A stretch of 64,000 nt of DNA from Adiantum capillus-veneris (taxonomy: Eukaryota; Streptophyta; Polypodiopsida; Polypodiales; Pteridaceae): NCBI GenBank assembly GCA_014529385.2, contig CM043944.1, forward strand, positions 76,085,884 through 76,149,883, read 5' to 3'. The number at the start of each line of letters is the position of its first letter. Position 1 is the first letter of the stretch. Below the pieces are notes generated by a model, which was not told where the DNA came from, searched no databases, and worked only from the letters and a program-made list of their open reading frames with translations. Shown piece by piece: positions 1 to 10,484 of the stretch. Position numbers and translations under genes: made by a program.

Positions 1-45
1 ACAACCAAAGATGAGGAATCTATTTCTTTTTAATCCAATCTTCCA

Positions 46-290
46 ATAGTGCGACGCAATGGTCAGTAATAACTAGGAACAAAAGATGCATGATAGCTAA
101 CTCCTCCCTGTAGTGCGACTCGGTGGTCAGCAACAACCAGGGACGGAAAGTCTAATTGTACAACTCAAGCTACTCCCAGAAGTGCGACACGGAGGTCAGT
201 AACAGTCAAGGACAAAGCGCCTAAAGTCTAACCCCCCTTGCAGTGTGTCACGAGGATCAACACAACCAAGGAGGGGTGTCTAAACCTGCA
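46..290. repeat. Imperfect tandem repeat, about 65-bp unit, four copies
   Basis: Four diverged units begin near 46, 106, 175 and 236. Each carries a 'AGTGCGAC' type core followed by 'GGTCAGYAACAACCAGGGAC' or a close variant. The block lies beside gypsy gag debris and has no open frame, so it is probably leader or LTR-internal repeat of a retroelement. The owner element is not identifiable because it runs off the window edge. Confidence 0.65.
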
Positions 291-400
291 AACTAACACT
301 GAGGTGTGAGCAAAGCTCCACAACAGCAGCGCTAGAAAAAAACAAAATCCAAACTAACACTGAGGTACGAGCAAAGCTCCACAACAACAGTGTTAACAAA
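291..400. repeat. Second tandem repeat, 61-bp period, two copies
   Basis: The segment starting 'AACTAACACTGAGGT' at 291 is repeated at 352, and both copies continue with 'GAGCAAAGCTCCACAACA'. It directly follows the 65-bp array, so the two probably belong to the same retroelement leader. Confidence 0.65.
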
Positions 401-705
401 TTAACTGCAAAACAAACAAAAAAAAACACTGAAAGAAAATTTTCCTACTCTATGGCTCGCTCTGGATGTGTTGTGCTCGCTGTCTACTGCTCTCTCTAAA
501 GCTCTAGCAACTCTGTCTCTAGATCTCTCTAGCAATCACAATCGCGGCAGTTCGAACGCCTCTTTTTTTATAAGTATAAATATATTTCGATCAAAATATA
601 CTTCGATCGAACTCCTTTTTGTTCGGATATGCGCGTATAATACGGATATATAGCATATAAATCCATAACATACGTACAATTTATAATATACGAGCGTATA
701 AATGC
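401..705. other. Non-coding stretch with a minus-strand TATA-like segment
   Basis: No convincing coding region is visible. AT-rich DNA around 575-600 reads on the minus strand as a TATA-like sequence, followed towards lower coordinates by CT/GA-rich sequence and then the repeat arrays. This is the layout of an LTR promoter and leader pointing towards position 1. The LTR assignment is an inference, since neither LTR boundary is visible. At about 706 the DNA changes abruptly to gypsy gag. Confidence 0.3.
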
Positions 706-1565
706 AACCTAGTTGTCTGCCCATGCCTCTGTTGGCTATGAACAACAGTGTTCGTTCATCAAAACTATATCTTCTTTCTCCTACAGCCTAGGCATCTGTT
801 GGTGGTTCCGTACTTCCAATCATGCTCCAAGGTTCTTGTGTCTTAGGTTCTTCAGGTGGATAATAGACATGATTTGTTGCATATCAATTGGGATCTTTGT
901 AATATGCATGCATGGGTACCAAAGCCTTCTCTTCTGGTTCCTTTACCGTCGGTGCATACCTTATGCCGACCGATCTTACTCCTGGTAGGGGTGGTTGTTG
1001 CCCCAATACCGGTTGTGGTCTTTCAACTCCTACAGGTCCTGGTAGGTTACCTGCTTGATACCTAGGCATCGGTGGGATTTGAGGAGATGCTACTTAAGCT
1101 TGGGGAGCATAAGCTCGCTCTCTCACATATCCCTTTTATAATAACATTCCTCCGTCACATGGTTTGTCCATTTTTGTTCAATTGCACACCACTTCGGTTG
1201 CTTAGCCTAAGGTTTGGCATACATATTAATTTTTTTAGCACTTCTTCCACCATCTGCTCCTGGCTTATAGCTACTTCTCCTTTCCACTTAGTGGACTCGT
1301 TTCCACTTTGTTGTGAGGATGAATCGTCATCAAGATCCTTGAATTCACCCTCCTTGTAGATCACACAATTGTCTACAAGGTAAAGAGCTTCCTTAGTTAA
1401 CTCATTTAACGTTGTGCTCCTCTTCATATGTAAGTCCTTCTGGAGATCTACGTTTCCCAGTCCTTGAATAAATATAAGCATAAGTCTGGACTGGGTTGGT
1501 AGTTCTTCCACAGGGTAGAACTTCACATATCTCTTTAGTCGTAGGGTTGCCTTTCACACAGATTT
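706..1565 (-). pseudogene. Gypsy family A gag fragment
   Basis: Minus-strand translation gives a gag C-terminal piece matching, domain for domain, the longer copy at about 57735-58407: a Pro/Gln-rich segment with 'GVERPQPVLGQQ', and a region with 'EALYLVDNCVIYKEGEFKDL'. Upstream is the capsid-type segment 'PTQSRLMLIFIQGLGNVDL', the part of Ty3/gypsy gag that ends the capsid region. Frameshifts split it into several frames. It is cut at 1565 by the copia LTR and at about 706 by unrelated DNA, so it is a scrap with no function of its own. Confidence 0.8.
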
Positions 1566-1792
1566 TGTTACCATATACATGTGGTAGTGATGTGTGTGAA
1601 CACACTAGGACCGTCGGGGCATTTTTTCCCTCTTTAGGAGGTTTTTTTCCCCGTGCATTGTATATACGCCCATCACTCTAGGGCTATCTATCTTTCCATC
1701 GCACACTAAGTAATACACTCTCTATTGTGTGCCTTGCGCTTCCTTCATCTTCTCCAAGCTGTGTGCGTTTCTCTCCAACCCTAATTCCAACA
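1566..1792 (+). repeat. 5' LTR of copia element (227 bp)
   Basis: The repeat begins TGTTACCATATACATG and ends CTAATTCCAACA, the standard TG...CA ends. A second copy of identical length lies in reverse orientation at 61682-61908, which fixes both boundaries. A tRNA-iMet primer-binding site follows after two bases. The base run before it (GATTT) lies within the family A gag frame, showing that the copia inserted into that gag scrap. The partner target duplication is lost because the 3' half of this copy is missing. Confidence 0.92.
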
Positions 1793-1794
1793 AT

Positions 1795-1806
1795 TGGTAT
1801 CAGAGC
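1795..1806 (+). promoter_or_regulatory. tRNA-iMet primer-binding site
   Basis: TGGTATCAGAGC complements the 3' end of plant initiator tRNA-Met, the primer for minus-strand DNA synthesis in most plant copia elements. It lies two bases after the LTR end. Confidence 0.92.
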
Positions 1807-2154
1807 AGGTTGTGTCCTCCCGGGCTTAGTCGCCAGCTGCTCCAGTACACGCCTACTCACTTTCTCCGATTTTAGTGAGGTTTGGCAAGCATTCGCAGGT
1901 CAACAAATATTGCAGGTGAGCTCATAGAGCTCAATCTGCTCAGATTTTTGATTTGGGCTCATTTCGGCCTCCGTTTCCACTACAAGCAGTACTGCACAGG
2001 CTATTTTGTCATTTTGTGTAGAATTTTTGTCAGTGTCATTTTCTGCATAACAGGTGCATTATAGTCTTCTATGGTTTGTGCTATATAGCACATGTTGTTC
2101 CCGCTCCGTTTATCCTATTTTCGGGCAATTTTCACATCAGGTGCAGCATTTACC

Positions 2155-3225
2155 ATGGCTGACAACAACAACAGATGTGTTCAAGATGTTTGTTGTTGAG
2201 GACAGGTTGGATGGGGAAAACTACCCTATGTGGGCTTATATGATGCAACATGTTCTTGTGTCAAAGGGCGTTTGGAACATTGTGCAGGGCATTGATGTAT
2301 GTCCTGGTTCTGAGGATGTAGGCGATGTTGAGGATGTTGCACATCTTGCTGCAAGGATTGTTGCTCTTAGAGTTGTTTTTCCTACGGCAGAACAAGCTTG
2401 TTGGGATGTAAAGGATGCGCAGGCTCATGCATTGATTGCGTTGTCTATGAACCTCACCATTGTTCCTCACATCCGTTCAGCAAAATCTGCAAAACAGACT
2501 TGGGATATTCTAGCAGGTCTTTATGCAAGCCGCAATGAGGCTAAAATTGCTTTGCTGCGTAAAGAGCTGGAGTCGAATGCATGAGGAAGATGATATGGAA
2601 ACTTTCCTTACTAGTGTCAAGGATATCAATGAGAAACTTATTTCTGTAGGTGAAGTCATTTCAGACAGTTCCCTTGTGCAGATTGTTCTTGATGCCTTAC
2701 CAGATTCCTACTAGACTTTTGCTAGTACTTGGAGATTGATTACCCAAGGAAATCTTGAAGTTCTCAAGTTTGATGCATTATGAACATTGCTGTTGCAAGA
2801 GTCACTTTCTAGAAAAAACAGGACTAGGCAACGTGCAGTTGAATAGGCTTTTATTGCTTCTCAAAGAAAGGGTGGTAACAGTAATGCAGCCACTTCTTAT
2901 GGTTCTGCTGCGAGTGGAAAAATTTATATTCCTAATGCTTGTGCTGGCAACAATTCGTCTGGAAATTCTGGTGATAAGGGCAAAAAGAAGATGTGTTGCC
3001 ATTATTGTAAAGCTAATGATCACTTGATCAAGTCGTGTCCTAAGTTGAAGGCCAAAGAGGCTAAGAAGAAAGAGGGTGGTTCCACTGCAAATGCTGGTTC
3101 CACTACAAATGTAGCCATTGTTGAGTCTTTTGTGAAAGGAGACTGTAATGCTGATGTTGATGCAGAATGGGCTTTTAGCGCAGAGTGCACTTACAATCCT
3201 GTTGTCCATGATGCATGCTTGTCAG
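2155..3225 (+). pseudogene. Copia gag, frameshifted
   Basis: The frame resembles copia gag of the UBN2 type: 'RLDGENYPMWAYMMQHVLVS' near the N-terminus, then 'QTWDILAGLYASRNEAK'. A CCHC zinc knuckle, C-HY-C-KAND-H-LIKS-C, is encoded at about 2994-3035 (nucleocapsid, RNA binding). An ATG in a typical leader context stands at 2155, but that frame closes after 14 codons. The gag sequence continues from 2185 in another frame, breaks again near 2580 and has a TAG at about 2713, so no single gag protein can be made. Confidence 0.85.
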
Positions 3226-3640
3226 TTGCTGCAGATTCACATGTGTGGTATTTCGACATTGGTGCTATAAAGCACATTACCTCACGTCGTGAATTGTTTA
3301 CCTCTCTCGAGTCTGTCCCTCATGGGAATTCAGTCACTTTTGCCAACAATGCCTCTTATCCGATTCAGGGAGTTGGAAAGATTGTGCTTACTACTACTAA
3401 TGGCAGTTCTTTCACACTTGTTGATGCACTTTATGTACCTGGGATCAAGAAGAATCTCTTGTCTATATCCGCACTTGCTAGACTTGGACTTGTAGTCAAA
3501 TTTGTGAATGATAGATGTACAGTTCATGATCTCAGTTTTGGTGATGAAATTGTTGCATCTGGCCTTTTGTGCCGTGGGCTGTATAAGCTCACTTTGTATG
3601 ACAAGTGTGGACAAAATTTTGCAAATGCTGTTGCAGATTC
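3226..3640 (+). pseudogene. Copia aspartic protease domain with altered active site
   Basis: The sequence after the zinc knuckle reads 'WYFDIGAIKHITSRRELF'. Copia proteases normally have D-S-G-A here, with the aspartate acting in a homodimer to process the Gag-Pol polyprotein. Here Ser is replaced by Ile and the following Thr by Ile. The rest of the fold is recognisable ('VDALYVPGIKKNLLSISALA'). It is open in the same frame as the zinc knuckle. The active-site change suggests a dead element; the partner copy at the right end of the window does not reach this domain, so the family consensus cannot be checked here. Confidence 0.85.
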
Positions 3641-4560
3641 AAGGGCTATTTCAGATGCAAAACTTTGGCATGCACGTTTTGATCTTCTAAATTTTGCAAG
3701 TTTGCTGCGTTTGCAGAAATCTGATATGGTTTCTTCTTTGCGGCCTCTTGAAGCACCTATCAAACATGTTTGTGAAGGTTGAATTTTGGGTGAGATGCAG
3801 CGTTCTAAGTTTCCAAAGGATGGTTCAGTTCGGGCCACATGCAGGTTGCAGCTTGTGCATAATGATGTTTGTGGGCCCATGCAAACTCCGTCCTTGGGCA
3901 ATTACCTGTTCTTTGTGACTTTCGTTGATGATTACTCCAGGCATGCATGGGTATTTCCTCTTAAAGCAAAGTCTGAAGTTTTTATGTGCTTCAAACAATT
4001 TCTGGCTATGGTTGAAAATGTCTCGAAATGTACTATGGGCACCCTCCGTTCCGATCGAGGGGGGGAGTATATGTCTCATGAATTTAATGCATTTTTGGCT
4101 AGTCATGGGATAAAACACCAATGTACAGTGCCTTATACACCTCAGAAAAATGGTGTTGTTGAGAGGAAAAACAGGTCACTTACGGAAATGGCACGATGTA
4201 TGGTCAAAAGTCAAGCTTTGCCACATTCTTTTTGGCTTGAGGCCATCATGTGTGCCACTCATGTACTAAACAGGTGTCCTACAAAATCTTTGCAGTCTGT
4301 TACTCCATATGAAGCATGGCATGATAGAAAGCCTTCTATTGAGCACATGCGTGTTTTTGGCTGTTTGGCATATGCTTTGGTGCCAGAAACACAGCGCAGA
4401 AAATTGGATGATAAGGTTGTCAAATGTATTTTTGTTGGTTATAGTGCTGAAAGCAAAGGTTACAGGTTGTATCATCCGCAAACAAAACGTATTCTGGTTT
4501 CACGAGATGTAGTGTTTGTGGAAGATTCTGTTCAGCCCTTGCTGTCATGTACTAGAGACA
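3641..4560 (+). pseudogene. Copia integrase, interrupted by a stop
   Basis: The GAG-pre-integrase zinc finger is present ('LWHARFDLLNFASL', then 'HVCEG'), but TGA at 3780-3782 stands where the second Cys of that finger is expected, and the first HxxxxH is also altered. The frame then runs open through the catalytic core: first Asp in 'HNDVCGP', second in 'LRSDRGGEY', and the Glu in 'GVVERKNRS'. The C-terminal 'CIFVGYSAESKGYRLYHPQ' is the usual copia segment before the integrase-RT linker. All three DDE residues survive, so this is a young pseudogene. Confidence 0.9.
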
Positions 4561-5033
4561 GTAATGTAAGCTCACAGGACATTTATGACACTATGTTGCC
4601 TCTTTTCAGTGGTGGAAATACGAATGTAATTTCCAATGAGGAAAATGTACAGCCTATGGGGGTTTCTAAAAATTTTACAGATCAGCCTATTACTGATGCA
4701 GATGTACATGATGTACTTGATGAGGAAAGGGCTGAAAATGAGCAAGCTAGAGGTATGCCAAAATGGTTGGTGCACACTTTGCGTGACAGTAAATTGGATG
4801 CACCTTTGTCTAGTCGTACTCGTTCAGGCTCTCGCCATCCATCTTATGCATCAGATTATTATGCTTTGGTTGTGTCTAGCTTACATGATGTTGAGGAGCC
4901 TCTGTCTTTTGATGAAGCATAGAATTTAGAAAATTGGATGACTGCCATGCAATCAGAATATGATGCACTTATAGAAAATGACACATGGACTTTATGTGAT
5001 TTGCCTCCTAGCTAAAAGGCCATTGGTACGAAG
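4561..5033 (+). pseudogene. Copia integrase-RT linker and start of RT, truncated
   Basis: The frame is nearly identical to the reverse-strand copy at 63292-63870 ('LLPLFSGGNTNVIS', 'ARGMPKWLVHTLRDSKLDAP'). TAG at about 4920 and TAA at about 5013 interrupt it. It then reaches 'KAIGTK', the start of the RT domain, and stops matching copia at 5033/5034. The next base begins gypsy family C gag, so the whole RT-RNase H half and the 3' LTR are missing from this copy. Confidence 0.88.
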
Positions 5034-5743
5034 GTGAGATGATTCAAAGCTTTGAACTAGTTGTTGCTCCAGAAATTAGGGAGCATGTTAGGGCAATTAA
5101 AGATGGGCATAGGAGAAATTGGGAAGAACTCAAAGTAGCTTTAAAGGAGAAATATTTCATGGAGGACTCTGAGAGAGTGACCAAAAGGAAATTCTTAGAA
5201 TGGGTAGTCAAGCCAAAGCAAGGACTATCAATAACAGAGCTACTTAGGGAATTTGAGCGGCGCTATGCACAACTCACAAGAACAGAAAGGGCCACACTAA
5301 ATGCAGAGAAGACAGATCTTTTCTTACAAGCTGCAGGTAAAGAGTTTCAAGAAAATTTGGAGCTTCTTCTTGAAGATAAAGATGCTGATCAAGGACTAAA
5401 GACCGACTGGAATGAGGTTGAAGGTGCTATCTCACTGCTTGCCAAACAACAAAGAAGAAGGGACAAGATGGTAGTAAACACTACAAGTCCTTCCACCTCA
5501 ACTTCTGACAAAATGGTAAAGCCTACTTTTATCCCTCCTAAGTTTGATGAGTCCATGCTAGATGAGCTTGTGAAGGGAATGCGTGACTTGAAGGTGAAGC
5601 TTGCAAAGCTTGAAGAAAAAGGCCAACCATCAGGGCCACTTCCTAGGCAAAGACAACAGCCCAACGAAGGGTTTGTTAATAGATGTATTTGATGTGATAG
5701 TACAGACCATGTAAGAAGGGATTGTGATGATTTTAGTGATGCT
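5034..5743 (+). pseudogene. Gypsy family C gag, 5' truncated
   Basis: The frame from 5039 (217 residues) encodes a helical capsid-like region ('NWEELKVALKEKYFMEDSER', 'ITELLREFERRYAQL'), as in Ty3/gypsy gag. It ends in a CCHC knuckle, C-I-*-C-DSTD-H-VRRD-C, in which TGA at 5690-5692 replaces the residue before the second Cys (probably Trp). The N-terminal part is absent here. A matching piece ('RFNGKDVTKYLHEYVQDMEL') survives on the minus strand at 12536-12693. The front was lost at the junction with the copia. Confidence 0.85.
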
Positions 5744-7180
5744 TTGTCAAAAGATGTTGTCTTTTTTAAGGATGGTAAAATCCACCTAAGAGAGACAGGT
5801 CTACCCTTGAGAACTAACTTTGGGAAGGGGGGAATGCAAACCTTAGTTGAAGATATGGAAAATAAGCATGCCACCTCTTCAGTTGAGGCAGGTACTTATG
5901 GAGTAAAAATTGATCATTTTTGTGATGAAGAGGTGAGTGACCATCATGGTCAAATTTGGCCAAATGTCATGCAATTAGCTAAAAAGGGAAAGCTTACGAA
6001 AGAGATTCTACATGAATCAGGTGATTGCATACATCTAGAAACAGGATGGAATGATCCAGTGGACTCATTGTCAGTGCATGCCTACATTACAAAATGCCAA
6101 CAAAATGAGGCAATTGTAGAAGAGAAGTGCAGACGTGAAAATGCTGATGAAGGACCATCAAAAAGAGCTTCTAGAAGTGGGGGAAGAAGCGACTCAATGC
6201 CTTCTGAAACACCCTCAACAAAAGGAGCATCTCCACCTGAAGTACTCATGGAGGAGTCTACAACAGGAAAGAAGAAAGAGCCAACAAAATGTAAGACAAA
6301 AGGCCCAACTTATAAACTACAATCTGATATTGAGGTTGCTACAGATTTAAAGAAAGTCTTGGAGGAAAGGATCTTAAATAGCAAGATTGAGTTTAATCTA
6401 AGAGAAGTTCTTGGCATTGCAAAGCGTGAATTCCATGAGGAGATCATTGACATCATCAAGAGGAAGAGGCAAACCCTTGCTGAAGTTTCTCGTCCACTGG
6501 TTGAAGGGGAAACCTCAAATACACAAGGGATACAACTGAAAAATAAGGAGGATGATGATGGAGCTGTGGTAGGATGCTACCAATCTAGTGGGAGAGTGAA
6601 GCAAGTGCATTTCTCAAATGATGATGAAGAAGTTGAAGATATTCCTAGGAGCTATTATTCACAAAGTCACTGGGCAGGGGCTACTACAGAAACTTTGGTC
6701 AAGGTAGGTGATCTTGAAGAGCCATTTGTTGCCTTGATTGACCATGGTTCAGAAATAAACATAATGTCAAAGAGTCTCTACAACAAGTGCAAATGGCCGA
6801 TGGACACAGATCATGGTTGGATGGTGAAAGTGGCAAAAAATTCATCCGGTGAATTGTATGCAGCATGTCCAGGTGTGAAGGTGACAATAGGTGATGTAAA
6901 GATTGACCAAAACTTCTTTGTACATGATACATATTCATATCATCTCATCCTTGGACAACCCTACATTGTGGGAGTTCGAATGGAAACAAAGGTAATGGAT
7001 GATGGTTCAACATATGCTAGGATACGTAGCAAAGATGGTAAACAAGCTGTCCAATTTCTCACAGTTTGTGTAAACCATGAAAGAAACTGTGACAACCTCA
7101 GAGAACATCCTCTACCAAAGGTGAGCAAAGAGTTTCATGATCATAGAGAAATGATGGGTTTTGGCCAAGTACCATTGTAA
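5744..7180 (+). pseudogene. Gypsy family C Gag-Pol middle with aspartic protease
   Basis: A 478-residue frame continues after the knuckle. The first 300 residues are low-complexity, Lys/Glu/Ser-rich linker. At about residues 325-420 there is a retropepsin-like domain: 'VALIDHGSEINIMSKSLYNK' with D-H-G-S instead of D-S-G-S, and the flap/C-terminal strand 'YHLILGQPYIVGVRMETKV'. The gypsy protease cuts the Gag-Pol polyprotein. The TAA closing the frame sits in sequence that continues to read as the same polyprotein ('SGIAVVQLF'), so it is probably a decay stop. Confidence 0.8.
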
Positions 7181-7575
7181 AGCGGGATTGCAGTGGTGCA
7201 GTTGTTTGCTCTATGGAAATGTATCAAGTAATAGAACCCTTTAAAGAAAACCAAACAGTTGGCCCAGAAGTCCATGTTGAAACTAAATACAAGAGTGTAG
7301 CAAAGAAGGTGAAACCAGTAGCTTCACCCTTACCACCCAACAATAAGGAAAAGATTGAGCAGTCTTCTTTACAACCAAGTTTGAGGAATCCTAAAAATAT
7401 TGGGCATACCTTCACAAAGGAGTCTTTCCAAGAGTTGCAGATTGCTCGCGAGGAGTTTCTAACACAGGAGGAGACAAAGTGCTTCAAAGAAATGCTTTCA
7501 AAGCATGGTAAGGCTTTTGCATTTGAGCCACATGAGATAGGATGTGTTGATCCTTCTATTGTAGTCCTATGGTAA
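7181..7575 (+). pseudogene. Gypsy family C protease-RT linker
   Basis: The frame from 7213 (120 residues) carries the typical segment before gypsy RT: 'ESFQELQIAREEFLTQEETK', then 'FEPHEIGCVDPSIV'. It goes out of frame with the RT at about 7565, where a one-base change separates the 'DPSIV' segment from 'MVIFTIPHVPWNLRPIPVPK'. Confidence 0.75.
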
Positions 7576-8087
7576 TTTTCACAATACCTCATGTGCCTTG
7601 GAATCTGCGGCCTATTCCGGTTCCAAAGGCTCATTTGCCAAAGTTAGTAGAGCTACTGAATGAGAAAATCAAAATGGGAATCTTGGAGCCTTCTTGTGCT
7701 CCATACTCAAACAGGTGGTTCACAGTTCCGAAGAAGAATGGTTCTCTACGCTTCATCCAAGATATGCAACCAGTGAACAAGGTGACAATTAGAAATGTAG
7801 GTACAGGTCCAATTGTGGATGAGTTTGCAAAGGCGTTTGCAGGGAGGGCAATCTACTCAATGGGGGATCTCTACTCAGGGTATGATCAATTTCAGCTTGC
7901 AATCAAAAGCAGAGACTTGACAACCATCAGGACACCTTTGGGTTTGGTAAGGATGTGTACCTTGCCACATGAAGCAACCAACTCAGTTGAACATATGATG
8001 AATGGGATGAATAAGGTCTTACGTGACTTTATTCATCAAATCACAATGCCTTTCATTGATGATTTGCCTATCAAAGAATGTGAATAA
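7569..8087 (+). pseudogene. Gypsy family C reverse transcriptase, unusual type
   Basis: RT fingers and palm are recognisable: 'IPHVPWNLRPIPVPKAHLPK' (motif before block 1), 'GSLRFIQDMQPVNKVTIRN' (block 2), 'AIYSMGDLYSGYDQFQLAI' (block 3, with the first catalytic Asp in MGDLYSGYDQ), 'TPLGLVRMCTLP' (block 4) and 'MPFIDDLPIK' (block 5, FIDD in place of YxDD, at about 8051-8062). The usual plant gypsy words ('FDLxSGYHQI', 'MPFGLTNAP') are replaced by 'LYSGYDQF' and 'LVRMCTLPHEATNS'. The frame breaks at 8087, and the thumb continues in another frame. Confidence 0.88.
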
Positions 8088-8174
8088 AGTGACAAAGATG
8101 AAGCTTTGGATCTCAAGGGATGTCGCAGGTTTGTGGTAAATCACATAAATGATTGTGATAAAATTTAGTCTAGG
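8088..8174 (+). pseudogene. RT thumb region out of frame
   Basis: A short stretch between the RT palm and the next open frame still encodes RT-like sequence in fragments ('GCRRFVVNHINDCDK') with a TAG at about 8167. It marks at least one frameshift and one stop between the palm and the RNase H frame. Confidence 0.6.
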
Positions 8175-10193
8175 TTGGAAGAAGTGAATCTTACATTGTC
8201 AGGGAAAAAGTCTATGTTTGGTGTCAATGAAGTGTTTATTGTAGGGCACATGTGCGGGCCATATGGTAGGAAATCTTGTCCATCAAAGGTAGATGCCATC
8301 CAAAGAATCAAAGAAACATGCACTAGCATCACTGAGGTTAGAAGGTTTCTGGGAGAATGTGTCTTCTATGTTATTTGGATTCCACATTATGCACATGTAG
8401 CTGATCCTCTTTATCAGCTGCTTAGAAAGAATCAGAAGTTTAAATGGACAGAAGCACATGTAAAATCCATGAAAAAGCTAAAGGAGTTGCTCCAGTCAGC
8501 AACAACTTTGAGAAAGGTAGACTATGAGTGTCAAAGGCCAGTAATTGTGACAGTAGACACCAGTCCTACAAGGATTGGATGGGCAATAGGGCAAGATGAC
8601 AAAGAAGGACACAGGTATGTGGTAATATTTGGAGCAAATGTGCTAAGTGCTCGCCAAAGAAACTATCCACAGATAAAGAGAGAGTTATGGGGTATGGCTA
8701 CAGCCTTGAAAAGTGGGAAAGAGTACCTAGTTGGTGCATGTGTGGTTGTAGAAACAGATTGTCTACCACTTCTTGGGATGATTACAAGCTGCTCAACACC
8801 AGACATTGCTATGTTGCGGTGGATTGCCTACATTAAGTCCTTAAATCTCGAGTTTAAGCACATTGCAAGTAAAGACAATACAGTGGCAGATATGCTATCA
8901 AGGGCAAGGTATGAAGATGAGTCACAAATGATTGACGAGGGAGATGATGTAGGCACAAAGTTCTATTCTATCTCTCATGTCAAAGGTAACAATGTCTACA
9001 TGACTAATCTACTTGAATCATTCTTGAAAGAGCTTTATGAAGGTGATTGGCTTCTTATTGGAAGCTACTTGAGTACTCTAAAAAAACAGGATGATTGGTC
9101 TGAACAAGAATTCAAGAGGATACGCAGGAAAGCATATGGGTACTTTTTGAGGGATGGTTACTTGTGGAAGCATCCTAAACAAAAGGGTGCTACACCACAA
9201 CGGGTTATATGTAAAAAAGAGACTCAAGTAAAGCTCATGCAAGAGTTTCATGAGAGTCTATGGGCTGGACACAGGGGTGTGTGTGCAACCTTCTCCAAGT
9301 TGAAAGAAAAATACTGGTGGAAGGGTATGTATAAAGATGTATCTCAGTTTGTAGAGTCATGTGTAACTTGTCAAATATATTCAAATGTTCAACATCGTGA
9401 TAGATTGCACCCTACATATCCACTAGACATGCATTATAAATGGGTTGTGGATCTAGTCACAATGCCTTTAGGACTCTGGCAGAGGAGGTACTTGGTTCTT
9501 GCACGAGAGGACCTAACTAATGAGGTTGAAGGAAGAGCATTAAGAGCTAAAACCATAGAATCTATGTGCAAATTCCTTCTTGATGAGGTGATTTGCCGTT
9601 ATGGTTGTGTGGGAAAAATCACTGCAGATAGAGGTGAACTGGATGCCGAAGAAGCAAGGGAGTTTTTTTCTAGATTAGGAATCAAGCTTTCTCTTACTAC
9701 AGCTTACAACCCTGAAGGCAATGGAAAGAGTGAAAGAGGGCATCCTCCTATCATTAAAGCTTTGGCCAAGGCTTGCGAAGGAAGAGTTGGTGAGTGGCCA
9801 AAATTGTTACCATATGCTTTATGCGCTGATCGTACAACACATAGCTCAGTAACCGGCTACATGCCTACGGAGCTAATGTATGGTCAAAAGCCAGTGATGC
9901 CGATTGCAGATACAATTCCCACATGGAATGTACTACCTTGGCAAGAGGGGCTTAGCAAGGAAGATCTCCTTGCACTGCGTATAAGGCAGCTAGAGAGAAG
10001 ACCTGGAGACATTGAAGCTGCAAAAGAACGACTCAAAAATGCAAGGTTGAAAAACAAGGACTACTTTGATAAGCAACATCGACTCAGAAGCAAATCAATT
10101 GACAAAGGTGACTGGGTTTTAGTATATGATAGTAGCCTTGATAACCAGCACACAGTCATGCGTAAGTTCTCAAAAAGATGGTTTGGACCGTAG
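8175..10193 (+). pseudogene. Gypsy family C RNase H and integrase
   Basis: A 672-residue frame holds the end of RT ('TEVRRFLGECVFY'), an RNase H domain ('PVIVTVDTSPTRIGWAIGQ', 'NYPQIKRELWGM', 'TDCLPLLGMI', 'FKHIASKDNTVADMLSRARY'), the integrase zinc finger (H-HESLWAG-H-RG ... CVTCQ) and the DDE core. The catalytic residues are visible: D in 'HYKWVVDLVT', D in 'ITADRGELD' and E in 'YNPEGNGKSERGH', the last two about 35 residues apart. The frame runs on through the integrase C-terminus ('KGDWVLVYDSSLDN') to a TAG. It is the largest uninterrupted retroelement frame in the window and is relatively well preserved. Confidence 0.9.
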
Positions 10194-10427
10194 GTTGTAA
10201 AGCATGTGCATGAAAATGCTACTTACAGCTTGTCTGAACTAGATGGTACAGAAGTAAAGATTCCCATTGCAGAAAAAAGGATCAAAAGATTTAAGAGAAG
10301 AGGAGACAATGATCCAGAAGATGTTGATGAGGAAGAAGAGCAAACCGCAGGTAAAGATCAAAGTGAAGATGAAGCTTTGGAATCATCCAGTGAAGAAGAA
10401 AGCAAGGAAGATGTACAAGAGGGTTGA
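10194..10427 (+). pseudogene. Integrase C-terminal tail, acidic
   Basis: After a TAG the same protein appears to continue: 'HENATYSLSELDGTEVKIPI' is the usual end of a gypsy integrase C-terminal domain. A highly acidic tail rich in Glu, Asp and Ser follows. No chromodomain is recognisable. The frame ends at 10427, about 57 bp before the 3' LTR. Confidence 0.7.
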
Positions 10428-10472
10428 CCTTACAAAGAAATAATGTGCACATACCAGAGGATGTGCAGGTTT

Positions 10473-10484
10473 AGAGGGGGTGGA
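10473..10484 (+). promoter_or_regulatory. Polypurine tract of family C element
   Basis: AGAGGGGGTGGA stands directly before the LTR start (TGTCGTGTTG). This is where a polypurine tract primes plus-strand synthesis. Confidence 0.7.

Larger units (their letters stand above)
1566..5033 (+). mobile_element. Copia element, 5' half
   Basis: LTR, iMet primer-binding site, gag, protease and integrase in copia order (integrase before RT), truncated before RT at 5033. The same family supplies the 3' half at 61682-64000. Confidence 0.9.

Noticed and set aside
1072-1359. Plus-strand protein-coding gene over the left gag scrap
   Set aside because: The minus strand carries recognisable gag matching a second copy; the plus frames are shadows.
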